Position numbers and translations under genes: made by a program | The notes under the pieces: generated by a model | The model's input: only the letters and a program-made list of their open reading frames with translations | What the model was told of the DNA's origin: nothing | Database searches by the model: none | Origin: Lethocerus indicus | Taxonomy: Eukaryota > Arthropoda > Insecta > Hemiptera > Belostomatidae | NCBI GenBank assembly: GCA_019843655.1 | Contig: JACDQD010000010.1 | Span: 3,641,637 to 3,705,636 of the forward strand | Length of the DNA stretch: 64,000 bases | Direction: 5' to 3' | Shown: positions 52,982 through 64,000 of the stretch, in pieces | How the letters are laid out: each line of letters begins with the position of its first letter | Position numbering within the stretch: the first letter of the stretch is position 1

Positions 52982-52982
52982 G
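52908..52982. repeat. (CT)n microsatellite, imperfect
   Basis: CT-rich from 52908, purest between 52950 and 52982. Confidence 0.85.
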
Positions 52983-54364
52983 CCCAGACAGTTAATAAAA
53001 CTAATTCCACACTCCGAGACGGCATAAGAACTCTTGCGGCGCCAAGTCTTAACATCAAGTCGGACGGCTACTGGGCCGAAGGGGAGGATTAAACGACTCT
53101 CGAAAAGAATTAAATGGAAATTTCATACTACAATTACATTGGCAGCTTCGGCAGACGGGAGAGGGAGGGATGGGGAGCGATGGGCGCGGGATGGTGGAGG
53201 GTGGTTAGTAAGAAAAGCGGGCGACCCTGAGCCAACAGCTGATAGTGAATAACACGAATTCTACGCTGATTCCCAACGCCCAAGGTCGACACTCGGCTGT
53301 CCCTCACCGAGAAATAACTCACCAATGACCTATCAATCAGACAAGTACAATGCCCGGCTCATTTTGCATATTCAATGGGCATTTGTTTCACGGTTAATAA
53401 CAACTATCTATCCGCATTCTGTAATCATAGTCTGACCTACCGGCGGACACCAAACGAATGACTCATTAAGCTTTTCCTCTCGTCTTGAACATCACAGAAT
53501 TGGTTTTATAAAGTCATCATTCTTTAGTTTATGGTAGAAAAAAATAATTGTAGGGGGGGCGTCAATGGTTAGCGGCATTAACGCGGCAACAGAGTTCGAA
53601 TTGTTTGTGAGAAACGTCTAGAGACTTAAGGTAACTACTATAAGGCAACCCCAGAGCTCCCTGCAGAATATTGCTTATAATTAAAAAAAGTCAAATTTAT
53701 AATTATTATAATATTTAATTAATATTATAATTGTCATATATTTTCTTTTGGTTTTCGGGCGTATCAAGAATATTAAGTTTCAAAACAGTGGTTATTCAAG
53801 TCACCACGATGTCAATCAACTAAACACAAGGTCGCAGTTGATAATTCAGGATGTGCTGAAATTCTCATTAATATAATGTAATCCGGGGTTTACGAGCTGA
53901 ATTTTATCTGACCGAATTCTAATGAGCACATACAGGCATCACCTACTCTCATGGTCAATTCAAATTTGTAATTCATAATGAAAATTGGTAAACCTTTTTA
54001 ATAGGTCATTACTCGGAAAATGTCTCTTTTTCTAATTCCGTCCCAACAGCATCTCTGTTAATCTTAAATTAGCGCCCAGCCAATTTTAATAATTCATTTC
54101 GACAATACACTTAAATCCTCAAACGGAGCTGACGCGTCCCACACGCAGAGTTTGATATCGTCAAATGAAATTCAAGAGCGTCCTGTCGGAACGCCCAGCG
54201 ATACCGCATAACCGTTCGCAAAAACAACATGTGAACATGTTGTTGTTGTTATGAGTTGGGCTGTGGCGGGATGAGGGAACTCAACAGGTGGAGTGGTTGT
54301 GACCCGCCGTCCCAGTGTCAATGAACCTCCTACTCTACTCCTGTGCGTGTTTCAAACCGTCAGG

Positions 54365-54368
<4 letters not shown>

Positions 54369-54407
<39 letters not shown>
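54369..54407. repeat. (AT)n microsatellite
   Basis: About 19 AT units, pure. Confidence 0.95.
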
Positions 54408-54409
<2 letters not shown>

Positions 54410-55660
54410 CAAAATATATTCATTCATTTGTACATTTATACTGCCCCAACTCCATGGTATCTTTGCTTATTATTAGAATTAGAATTAATTCTATTCAAAT
54501 CCATCCGCGCAAGTCTAATGAATTTATTTCGCGTCTTCGTTATAATCTGTATTAAACATACAATTTTTTTTTTAATTTGCCTGCGTATGTTTTTCTATCT
54601 CCAATTGATGGGTATAGTAAAATTATTCAATTTATTTGATTGAATGGCCCGCCAGTAGGCATCGACAGCATCGCAATTTTCAACTAGTTAAACGGAAAGG
54701 CCCTCCTGAACACCTCAGTATACTCATTGGAAGTATCGTTACTCATCAGGAGCTCCAATATATTCTTCAGAACGGTCCAACGAGAACCGTACCGAAAGGA
54801 ACGGAAAACGTAACTACCGATGGCGTATTGGTGATGGGGAGACTAAAACCTGTCTAGAGTTGGCTCAAACAAGCCACCGAGGAAATTGTTTTCGCAATTT
54901 TATTTCGCTAAGTAATTTTAACGTGGCATAATTTAAGGGCACTGCAGAAATTCGGCCGACACAAAAACTGTTTTAATTATGTATATTTTGAATTAACCGC
55001 GGATCGTGTGACACAAACATTTTCCAATTCCGTCCTTCTGTTTAGTTTAAATTTAGCACACTTTTGACTGTCCCGACTCTGTAATGGTGCCCCCCCCCCA
55101 CCATTTGCCGGTCGGTGATCGATTGCGATTAATAATTGGTTGCCGGCTTCTGTTTTCACAAGCCGACTTTGCCGCCGTTTCTAATGCAAATACCCGCCCC
55201 GAGTTCTGGTCTAATTTAAATTGAAATTCCTGCAACGGATCCGCGTTTGACTGGATCGCGGCCGTGTTTTTCGGGCTCTTTCACTGTCGCTTTTCGTTAA
55301 CAGTAAACATTTAAGGCGATTGTGACGGGACAAACAATGGGAAACCAAAGGGGAAAAGCAAATAAAGTCGAAATGAGGAGGGAGGGGTTATTTTATTATC
55401 TAGACAATTACAAGCAGGAAACCAAGGAATAGAAACATTATTTAATTCAGCAGCTCTATTTCAACCGAAATGATACCTTGTACCTAATTTAAAAACAATT
55501 TTTTTCAATGAAATATTCGTCTCTATATTTGTAAAACTATAAATAGTGCATGGAAGAGATAATTCTAAAAGTTGCCGGTTTTTAGGGAAGGTTCTTGACT
55601 CTAAAGGCAGCAGCCAATATTTACATAGAGTGGATGCGCGTGAGTCCGTGACAGGGTGTG

Positions 55661-55740
55661 AGTGTGTGAGAGAGAGAGAGAGAAAGGGGGAGAAAGAAAG
55701 AGAGAGAGAGAGAGAGGGAGGGAGGGAGAGAGAGAGGGAG
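55661..55740. repeat. AG/GGGA-rich purine tract
   Basis: (GT)n-like start passing into (AG)n with GGGA and GAAA variants; one of three purine tracts on the plus strand. Confidence 0.9.
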
Positions 55741-58700
55741 ATCAATGACCGTATTCTCAAGGAGATGATTGGCGTTCTTATAGCTAGCCGGCCAGCGCTC
55801 GACACCCAGCTATGAACCGGCTACACGCAGAGATTCACAAACTTTAATACCTCAAATACTTCGATATTTTATTTATGGATAATATTAGGGAAGTTTCAAC
55901 AATATGAGGGAGGATACGCAGAAAAACGCATTCCTATACATAAACGAACAGGCATTAAAAAAAACTCAACAAACGTGACAAAATGAAAAATTAAGTGACA
56001 AAACTACACTATTAAGAGAGTTACGGAGAAATAAATCTTAAAAAAACAAACGAATTCAGTTTTATTATAATTAAACTTAAAATTGGATCCACCGTTAATA
56101 AAATTAGAAATATCTCTAGGTTTGACGACCCTAATATGTAATTTTAGAAATTAATACCGACTGGAAGCATTGTTGAATGATTGTTTTATTCGATTTCTCA
56201 TAATAAAATCATACATAAGTTCAATTCTTGAAAACATCATTTACGACCGCAAACTAAAAATAATGACATGAAAACCAATTATGAGAATACTTGGTTGACT
56301 AATTGGTGCAATATATCATTTTCTCTTTTCAAACATTGAAATACTGTATTAATATATCACCTGATAATTATAAGGAAATTTGTTGCCGAAAGGTTTTTTC
56401 CTGTTTCGAATGCACAAAAATGGAGCATTTTCCCGGACATTCGTCAAAAAACATTTTGACTCAACGACTACATTCCGTAGGTATTGGAATCTGGACACGG
56501 TATATATTTTTATCTGCATATCTGTGAAAAACGAATGCCTCTGTGCCCTGCAGTCTGGATAGTTCGAAAATTTGCACGAAATTCGAGAACACTGCATTTC
56601 ATGACAGAAAAAATTTGAAAATAATGACACTCACGTTGCCATAATTTGTATTTATTCATCCTTTCGTATATAAATTACAATGTGATGATTAATGAATTAA
56701 TTATTGAAATGTTCAAAAGCGTATAAAAGGAGTTATTGACCCTGACTCCGGCTCCATCAAGCACACAGTTAATTGTTTCATGGTCGTGCCTTTGAACACG
56801 TTTTAGTAGCAATGAACTAACAGAACTTATAGTACTTCTACTCTATACCACTATCTTCCGATACCACACTTTTACAAACTAACTGCTGTCCGCGAGCATT
56901 CGTGGTAAATTGAAATGTTTGGAAAATAAAAATTCGATTTTACAACTTATAAGGACATCATAAGGGTCTCATAAAAAGTGCGGATAAGCCAAAAATGCCT
57001 GAATCAATCAAACGACTTCAAGCGTCTTTTGTGAAGTGAAACTTGCAATCTTTTCAATGCCTAACCGCCAAAAATAGGGAACACGAATAGATCGCGATTT
57101 CAATTTGTATCTAAATTAGCAGTAAAACATCTTATTAGCTGTAGCCGTACAATTTTTTCTGGCGTGTATAGACTCAGAGATGTTCGAAAATATATCAACT
57201 TATATCCACTCCATATCCATATGAACATCCGTACGAATAGATGGTTTTTCGGGAAATTTATATTTCCCATTCTGCCAACCTTCGACATTATTCGAAACCG
57301 GCTATGAACAAACCCTTAATGAAGTGCAGTTCTCGTGTACGTTCTTGAACTTACACAGCGCTCGTTTTATCGGCAATCGGCCGGCCTGTAACTATGCTCT
57401 GGAGTCGCCTCAAGGACGAAAGGAAATCGGATTTCCTAGTGCCCCGGGTATGGAAGGGAAGTGGAACTACCAGCAACCTTCCTCAAGGACAAGGATACCA
57501 CAACCCGGCCTACATCCACTCTTCAATCCACTAGTCCAACTGCCCTCGATTCCACACAAAGCGCAATCCTTTTCGACTGAAGGTTTCATTATTTTTGTCC
57601 TTCAGGGCTTAAACAGTTAACTGTCTATTTACTGGATTAAAGTTGAAATAGTTGCCCCTTGCAGACATTGTATGCCGAGAAATCAGACACATCATAAAAT
57701 AAGGTCCATTTATTACGTATTTCTACATTAGAGGACCGTAAGATAATAAATAGTTCCAAAACTATGTTCAGATTTTGTATTATTAAATAAGTCTTTGTAT
57801 CTTATTCACCTAAAAGGGCAAGAAAAATTAGACAAATAGAAATAACATGATATTTATCGCAAAATCGGGTAGTACATGTTCGTCCATATGTTCTCAGGTT
57901 GCATACTATTTCTGAGAGAGAGAGAAGTCCGTATATATTACTAGTAATACTTCAACCGTAGGGTTGAAGAGCAACAAAAAAATTATCAAAAAGTTTTATT
58001 ACTGTTGTTTGAAATCGATACTCCATGGGAAAATGCACGAGTTTCAATCCTCCTCTTATACCGAGACATTCATCCCCACCGGAACTAAAAACAGTAGACA
58101 TACCACAAGATACAAACTACAATGAGAATAAATAATGAAGGCCTTCATCCTTTCAGTTCGTAACACCTAAATGTATTTCCATATTTCTAAATTTTTGTCC
58201 AGTTTTTGTGTCGAGACCTCACCGCAAACACACGAAGTGTATACACGCTTTTATTGATTAATCGGTTAGGTAACATTAATTAAATCAGTAAGTAATTTGA
58301 GCGTACAGAGGGTTACAAAAGGTTGTATAAAACTCAATCCGGTAAACGAGGCAAAGACAAAACTCATCGCCTGACTACCCACATGTGTATAAAGTAGATA
58401 CACGGCCACAAGAGAACAAAGTTAATAATCAAACTCGCAGGTGTGGCTCTGAAATGAAGAAAAAATCCGACTGTTATTTGTCCCCTGCGTGTAGAACAAA
58501 TTCAAACAGCATGGGATTGTGTGAAACATTTTTATCATGTACAATACAATGATACATTTTTAAATTATTGTACTGACTGTGATACTGGTTAAAATTATGA
58601 CCCAAATGGTACGCTAGTCCATTGTTTTGAATTAGGTTTTAAACTATGAAATCGACGATTTAACCTTGAAATGAGTCCGCATTTAAATTTAAAAATCAAT

Positions 58701-58782
58701 CTGCCTCTTATTGTTTATGGAAGGGCAAATCGGAAAAAGAGAAGGGAATGCAGGGAAGGTGTATAGTGGTGGAGAGCCAGCC

Positions 58783-58877
58783 GTCTCTCTCTCTCACTCT
58801 CTTTCTCTCTCTTTCCCCCTCATTCTACCGCCATCCCTCCCTCTCTCTCTCTCACTCTCTCTCTTTCCTTCTCTCTA
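58783..58877. repeat. CT-rich pyrimidine tract, imperfect
   Basis: CTCT, CCCT and CTTT variants for 95 bp, ending in CTCTCTATAG, which mimics a strong acceptor on the plus strand, the strand opposite the gene. Confidence 0.85.
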
Positions 58878-59345
58878 TAGGTTTAGTAATACCGGTTTTT
58901 ATGATGGCTCCTTATAAGAGGGGAGGAAACACCGCCACTGCCGCCCGACACAGCCTTAGCCTTAGCCTTCAACTAAGAAGGATAGAACAGCTCTAGCCCT
59001 CTCTCGCCTATTGGCCATAGGAAAATCCATTTTTCGTGAACGAAGAAGGAGAAGCAATGTGCTTGAGGGAAATGTACCAAATTATCGCCGGTAATTATTG
59101 CGTCAACATTGTGTGAAACAAGATGGCGATTAAGCTTAATAACCTACCGCGGTGGTCATCTTGCTCCTTGTAATTTACAGAGAAAACACTCGAGATTTTA
59201 TCGACTAAGTCTGAAAACTTATGGAACAACGTTGAGGAAGTTCTAAGCATTCGGTTTCAAAAACAAGTTTTGTGACAGCAAATAGTAGCTATGTTGTCGT
59301 CACAACAGCGTCAAAACAGTTCAGAGTTTAATATAAGATCACCAA

Positions 59346-59449
59346 AATACTGTAGGTTCGTGATGTTTCTGTCTCCTCTCGCTGGTTTGGTCTTTTGCTA
59401 AAGACCAAACCAGCGAGAGGAGACAGAAACATCACGAACCTACAGTATT
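59346..59449. repeat. Perfect 50-bp-arm hairpin with 4-nt loop
   Basis: Left arm 59346-59395 and right arm 59400-59449 are exact reverse complements over all 50 bases; the loop is TGCT (59396-59399). The arms start AATACTGTAGGTTCGTG and end near the loop with GCTGGTTTGGTCTTT. Pairing stops at once outside the arms (A against C). A transcript through it on either strand would fold into a continuous dsRNA stem. Lack of any mismatch implies recent origin, gene conversion, or a foldback artefact of library or assembly. The loop-proximal part recurs in decayed form at 61936. Confidence 0.9.
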
Positions 59450-60314
59450 CCAACCCCTCGCAGACCACAAAACAGGTATATCAAATTATCACCAAAATAA
59501 TTTTTCCTTCAAAATTCGGAAGGAAGAATAATTTGAAAGTTGAACTATACATAATATAGACTCGTTATTGAAGGTTCCATTGAGTAAACGCAGCTAGAAT
59601 AGGTTTTTTCAAGTGGCGGCAACTTATAGTCTGCACCCTAAGAATGCTCTGAGCGTAAAACGGTCGTAAAATCGGGCTCGGACCTGGGGGCAAAGGGCAC
59701 TCCAGCACCAGACCAACATAACCTGGCCATCGGCCGCCTACTGCTCCTCCTACGTAGACACAACACCGGCCTAATGTGAGTCAAGGCCGCCTCTAATTAC
59801 GCCTTACCCATTTGCGTATAATAAAAACTCCTGGTAATAATTAAATTCCGACGCGTAAATTAGAAATGGCAAATACTGGGCAAACAGCAAATTTTTTTTT
59901 ACCCAACCATCAAGTCATAATTTCCTGTTGTCAGTCAAGTCTAGTAATGTCAAACAGTTTGGCGTCAGTGGTGACAAAATGTTTCATTGGCGCCTAATCA
60001 ATCAAATTGAACCTGGCAGTTAACAGTAACAACCCGAAAGAATCAAAACATCAACGATGCTGAAATACAGTGGAAATGCAATTTTTAAAAATGTATGCAT
60101 TTAAGTTGAACTGTAAAAACCCATAAATGATAAGGCACGTTTTAAATTAAGAAGGGCCAGCTTGGAATTATTTATTAAATTAAACATGTGTAACATCAAA
60201 GTAACTCAAAGGAAATAGTTCAGGCGACAATGGAAAAATCGTCAACAGACTCATATCCTTACACAATTCTCAAGAGCCTTTCCTTATTACCTATGCACAT
60301 TGCATACAGTCAAG

Positions 60315-60330
60315 TGCCTATATATAGGCA
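60315..60330. repeat. 16-bp perfect palindrome TGCCTATATATAGGCA
   Basis: Uninterrupted palindrome; no neighbouring structure explains it. Confidence 0.4.
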
Positions 60331-61935
60331 GTGGGCACGATGTTAGAAATTCTATGAGGAGCTAAAATTGTATTTTAATGTGTATCATTTTCACCACGGC
60401 CGGTCATTGTTTCCGATTGAGTATTAAATAATCCAAGCAATGTCGCTAATGGATCAATCAATCAAAATGTTGCTGTTATTAACGCTGTTGGCGTTTAAAA
60501 TTCGCTACAGAATCATGACACTCTAAACATTTATCTTGGAGATATTAAAAATAAATTGGAGCGCTATATTTGTTGTAGTAATTGTTCATGATATGGAAGA
60601 AATTCAAAGCAACAATGCGATCTATAAACTTAAAAATATAAAATAAAAACCTGCAAAGAATTTTATTTTCCGTAAATAATCGTAATCTTTGGTAAGAGAA
60701 GCGAACGTTATAATTTTTGAATGCCTACTTGAATAAAAGGTCTAGGCGTAACTGTGACGATAAATAATAACGTTAGTCAAAAGTCCGTCCCACTTCTTAT
60801 AATGTGGGCGTAATAACTGTAGAATGATAGTTGCTGTAACAGCGACACATAATAATGCCGTTTCGTTCCAGAGCTATCACGTAGTTGCCATTAATTTTCT
60901 ATCGTACGGCTGATAAAATCAGCGCAAAATTTACTGTCCCCTTTATTGCTCTTTGATTTTTAACAGTATGATGTCGGTTCGGTTTCGAATCGCCAGTAGG
61001 TTAATCGTCGACTGGCATTGCGGGAACGCCGGCCGGAAGCCGAAGAATATCTATGGTAATCAACTTTCTAATGTTGTACGGGATGTAAAAATCGATGTGG
61101 GAGTAGTAGAAATCGACATTCCGGCGTAGAGTTCGTCAATACCGATCATTATACCGGTGGATCTAATGAAGTGATTTAACAAAAGTACGAAGCGATTATT
61201 GCTGCTGCAATTTAATAACTCATAAAGGGCAACGTTAATGTACTTGCCCAAATAGATGCCGAGGGTAGTTGAACCACAATTTTCGGGAACCGCAACGGCA
61301 CGAATGCTTCACGGTTAACCGGAGAACCGTGGCAGCAGCAAAAAGCAGGCAGGCAGGCATTGTCTTGTTCCTCGGCAACAGAAGTCAGAATTTTACTCTT
61401 GTTGCCTACCGGGGACAACATCCTTACGGCGAGGCAACGTACAATGCTTTTACAACAACGTTCACTTCAGGTTAAATCGGCCCGCGTATTCTGCCCAACG
61501 GTACGGAGTAAAGACCAAAATCTCGGCATGAATATTCAAACCTCGTAGCCGAAACAAACGCCCGACTTGGGAGCGGAACTTTTATTAATGTTTTCTGTAG
61601 AGCTAGTCGAAATTCACGGAACAGAAACGGACGTGGCAGTGTATTTTACTGTTGACGGACGTTTTCGCTACCACGTTATTACGTAAGAGCTGCGGGTGAT
61701 TTCAGTTATAAGGACATTGTCCGACAAATGGAACGTTGCTGCGCCTTCGTCCGGACGTAAGGTGACTCCAGGTTTTCAGGAGATTAAAGGATGCCAACAT
61801 TTATCTGTGAATATTCAAAAATTGCCGGAAACTTTCGGATAGTTTTGAGAGAACAGCAGGGCAAAACAGATAGACGTGTTTGACGTAATGAGCGAAAGGG
61901 TTCAGCCAAAGGGATGTTGCCACCCCTTTAACCCC

Positions 61936-61980
61936 GACTCGCTGGTTTAGTCTTTCGCTAGACCGGTTTCCAGCGCAGTC
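61936..61980. repeat. Imperfect foldback related to the 59346 hairpin
   Basis: Arms GACTCGCTGG and CCAGCGCAGTC flank a centre containing TTTAGTCTTTCGCTAGACC. It shares CTCGCTGGTTTRGTCTTTYGCTA with the loop-proximal part of the perfect hairpin, but the arms are imperfect. It appears to be an older copy of the same module. Confidence 0.5.
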
Positions 61981-62335
61981 AGGATGGATCCAAACAGACA
62001 ATCAACGTGCCTAAGTGACTCTCCAACCTACTGACTGAAAAAATCTAGCAAAAGATAGGTATGCCAAACAAATGTATTTTTTGAGCTCAATGATTCCAGA
62101 CTATGCATTAATTGAGTTTTAAAATAAGTTGTATATTTTACGAGATCACACATTTTTTGTCATAGATTTCAGTTCATATTTTAACCGATTTCAAACGGCA
62201 GCCGGCATGTTTACGTTATTATCAGCGTGGCCTATCATGTCAATGCCAAATATTGTTGAACATTTTCAAAACCAATAAATGAACAGACACTGACAGCATT
62301 TTCGGGACAATTATCTGAAATATAACTACATCCAA

Positions 62336-62347
62336 CAACTTACCGGA
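62336..62347 (-). other. Isolated strong splice donor
   Basis: The minus strand reads TCCTCCG|GTAAGTTG with the GT at 62343-62342, close to the ideal donor. An open frame of about 34 codons leads into it (ending …STFESSSG), with a weak possible acceptor ACGCAG about 56 nt upstream. It could end an alternative 5' exon, a small internal exon, or be a chance match. If the weak acceptor were used after exon 1 the frame would hit a stop, which argues against a simple coding exon. Confidence 0.2.
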
Positions 62348-63083
62348 GGAACTCTCGAAAGTACTTTCGCTTTGCTTACTACGCATTGCAACTCGGTTCT
62401 GCGTGAGGTCCGTGTCAGTGTCAGGTGTAATCAAACGATGAACTCAAGACCGACAAATGTGGTATTGTTTATGAAACGAGAAGAAGCAAAACGGGACAGT
62501 AGGCAGGAGGAAATCTTATCGTATTAACTCTTATCATATTAGTTAAGTGAAAATTAACCTAATACCCCATGAGAAACACGTGCACAATCGCCAGGTTCCA
62601 CCACAGGAAAACTCGGAGGTTGTTTACAGTATATTATCTCCCTGCGCTCGCAACGTCGTCCTCTCTGTTACTTGTATAAGGTACCAAAATCTGGCTATAA
62701 ACTACTACTAAATTTACTCAAAAAGTTCAGTCGAACCTTGTTCCATGTCTGGAGTAAAAAAAAGTGCAATTTTATTGAATCGAGCACTGTGAAAAAGGAT
62801 AGAAGCGAACGCATAAATCGTTCGACTTTTAAAAAACCTATTCGCGAAATATAACTGGAATCATGACAAAAACCTAGTCAAACCTTTGTCATGAACACAC
62901 TAAAGTAAACACACAATAAGTTCACCTCGTTTACCGCGTATTTTAAGCGCAAGTTCGAGACCAATTAAGCTCGCGCTAGTATTATCAACAGGTGGCTCGA
63001 CGCGACATTTTATCTCCGGCGGACACACGGGGGCCACTAGCTCGGACAAATCACAGAACGACGGAAGGGAAGGCGGTGGTAGA

Positions 63084-63093
63084 GGCTACCTTG
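63084..63093 (-). other. Splice donor ending the first coding exon
   Basis: On the minus strand the sequence reads ACAAG|GTAGCC, with the GT at 63089-63088. It is a moderate match to MAG|GTRAGT. It falls just before the frame loses its low-complexity character and would leave one nucleotide of the next codon. No better donor lies between the poly-Gln stretch and the stop at 63037, so this is chosen by elimination as well as by motif. Confidence 0.45.
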
Positions 63094-63426
63094 TTTGATG
63101 GTGATGGTGGTGGTCTGCTGTTGTTGTACGAAGAGGGGCGGCGGAGGCGGCGTGGAGACGGGTTGGGGGGGCTGAGGGGGCGGTGAGGCGGCGGGCCCGG
63201 AGCCCACAGAGCCCGGGTCGCTGAAGCCCTGGGTGCTGGTGTCGTCGCCGCCGGCCGCCGCCGAAGCGCCGCCCCCGGCCCCGGCCCCCGACCCGGGCCC
63301 GTCGAAGAAGCTCAGCCCGAACTCGGAGCCGCCGGCGTCGAAGGTGACCACCTCCGGGCCGCCGACCAACTTGTCACCGCCCCCGAGGTTGGCGCTCAGG
63401 CTCTGGTCCAATTTGAACACGTCCAT
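63090..63426 (-). CDS. First coding exon of an unrecognised gene (partial CDS, 112 codons + 1 nt)
   Basis: Seen: a minus-strand frame opens at ATG 63426-63424 in the context GCCGAGATGG (G at -3, G at +4), the first ATG in this frame; the 17 in-frame codons upstream begin only with TTG. Residues 1-45 are mixed (MDVFKLDQSLSANL, then EVVTFDAGG, EFGLSFFDGPG), residues 46-60 are Gly/Ala-rich, 61-80 Ser/Gly-rich with DDTSTQGFSDPG, 81-98 Pro-rich (PPPQPPQP, PPPPP), then QQQQTTTITIKQ. No signal peptide, membrane segment or folded domain is visible. The frame would run only to a stop at 63037, and a donor CAAG|GTAGCC at 63090/63089 is the likely exon end (phase 1). Inference: a disordered N-terminus with scattered aromatic/acidic residues, of the sort common in developmental transcriptional regulators with huge first introns. 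I do not recognise the family, so no product name is given. Later exons must lie left of this window or be missed small exons. Confidence 0.62.
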
Positions 63427-63700
63427 CTCGGCCTTTCCGTGTTTCTTTCTTTCCCGAACTAAACTAAGAACTAACAAGAAACTGAGCGTCGCTCCTCTTA
63501 ACCCATGCCGTGCGGGAGGCGACGTGCGGGCCCCGTGGCTGCCGCAGGTAGACTGGGCCGGCGGCGCTCCTCGTAGCGGTCAGTGACCCCGCCCGCGCCC
63601 CCGGCCACCGGCACCCGCCACCCAACACCCGGCACCGTGGTGGGGGAATCTGCCTAAATCTCTCTCCGCTCGGCCCGGTATGCGCTTGTCGCCGGATTAA
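63427..63700 (-). promoter_or_regulatory. CpG-rich 5' flank, probable 5' UTR and core promoter
   Basis: The 270 bp upstream of the MDVFKL start codon are strongly GC- and CpG-rich against an AT-rich surround, continuing the GC-rich block that begins near 63000. On the minus strand an arthropod-type initiator match TCAGTT sits at 63485-63480, which would put a start site at about 63483 and a 5' UTR of only about 57 nt. No TATA box is seen at the right distance and no clear downstream promoter element is present, so the exact start is uncertain. A further spliced 5' exon to the right cannot be excluded. Confidence 0.4.
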
Positions 63701-64000
63701 CACAAATCCCTCTCTTCCCCAATAACATTTACTTCGGGCTTCGATACCCGAGAAGTTGTATCGGATACTGCGGGTTGCTGATTCGGTACCGACGCGGGTC
63801 CATACTTCGTATATCGTGAATTAACGAGTAGGGCGTATGCTCGGTATGACAATTGAAGTCCCAAATTTCGCTTGTAGGAAAAATCGTAATGTAAAATAAT
63901 TTCAATAACTCCCAGAAATAATATTTCGCCCATTGTACACCAATAGAGAAAATAAATTTTCGCACAAGTATTTACCTCACCCTATCGACATATTACCTAT
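63701..64000. other. AT-rich stretch upstream of the first coding exon
   Basis: This 300 bp segment returns to average composition. Short overlapping frames on the minus strand have no protein-like character. No splice site pair, repeat or RNA gene is recognised here. Confidence 0.4.

Larger units (their letters stand above)
43552..63089 (-). other. Giant intron, recursive segment 1 (about 19.5 kb)
   Basis: Runs from the exon 1 donor to the first ratchet acceptor. No convincing coding exon is seen in it on either strand. Contents that can be named: the strong isolated donor at 62342, the foldback remnant at 61936, the perfect hairpin at 59346, pyrimidine/purine microsatellites at 58783, 55661, 52908 and 51171, a (TA)n tract at 54369, GC-rich patches near 50280-50680 and 53030-53260, a family A repeat at 49401 and a GC-rich patch at 46141. 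The rest is plain AT-rich sequence in which I see nothing. Confidence 0.5.

Noticed and set aside
58860..58885. Strong-looking plus-strand acceptor CTTCTCTCTATAG
   Set aside because: Produced by a CT microsatellite; no exon-like sequence follows.
63090..63426. Naming the first exon as a specific nuclear receptor or other known transcription factor
   Set aside because: No N-terminus that I know matches MDVFKLDQ convincingly; giving a symbol would be a guess.

Overview
The window looks like a piece of a nuclear arthropod genome, most likely an insect with a fairly large genome. It is AT-rich with many CpGs, carries long (TC)n/(AG)n and (TA)n microsatellites and several families of worn, short, non-autonomous repeats, and shows no bacterial-style dense coding. 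I cannot name the species.

Only one coding region is supportable: a GC-rich first coding exon on the minus strand near the right end (63426 down to about 63090), beginning MDVFKLDQ and followed by a Gly/Ala-, Pro- and Gln/Thr-rich low-complexity stretch. It has a good initiation context, a CpG-rich 5' flank and a splice donor. I do not recognise the protein. No other ORF in the window resembles a known protein family; most are chance frames in GC-rich patches or in repeats.

The remaining ~63 kb to the left is best read as the giant first intron of that gene. The main result is that this intron carries, on the gene's own strand, three sites where a strong splice acceptor is directly abutted to a splice donor (…CAG|GTATGT at 43552/43551, …CAG|GTAAGT at 24826/24825, …CAG|GTAAGC at 2922/2921). 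Each has a pyrimidine-rich tract, two have a CTAAT branch-point match at exactly the same distance, and each is followed 39-44 nt downstream by a second strong donor (GTAAGT, GTGAGT, GTGAGT). This is the layout of recursive-splicing ratchet points with short cryptic RS-exons. They divide the intron into nearly equal steps of 19.5, 18.7 and 21.9 kb. I found no equally good site on the opposite strand. This is prediction from sequence only.

Between these sites the intron holds an ancient interspersed repeat family (family A, five recognisable copies on both strands), short tRNA-like B-box remnants (family S), a two-copy family (C), a 181-bp element with inverted arms, a ~205-bp direct duplication with only a few per cent divergence (11730 and 12458), and a perfect 50-bp-arm hairpin with a 4-nt loop (59346-59449) whose inner part also occurs in decayed form elsewhere. 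GC-rich, CpG-rich patches of 200-450 bp are scattered through the intron; some may be enhancers or repeat remnants, but nothing in the sequence decides it.
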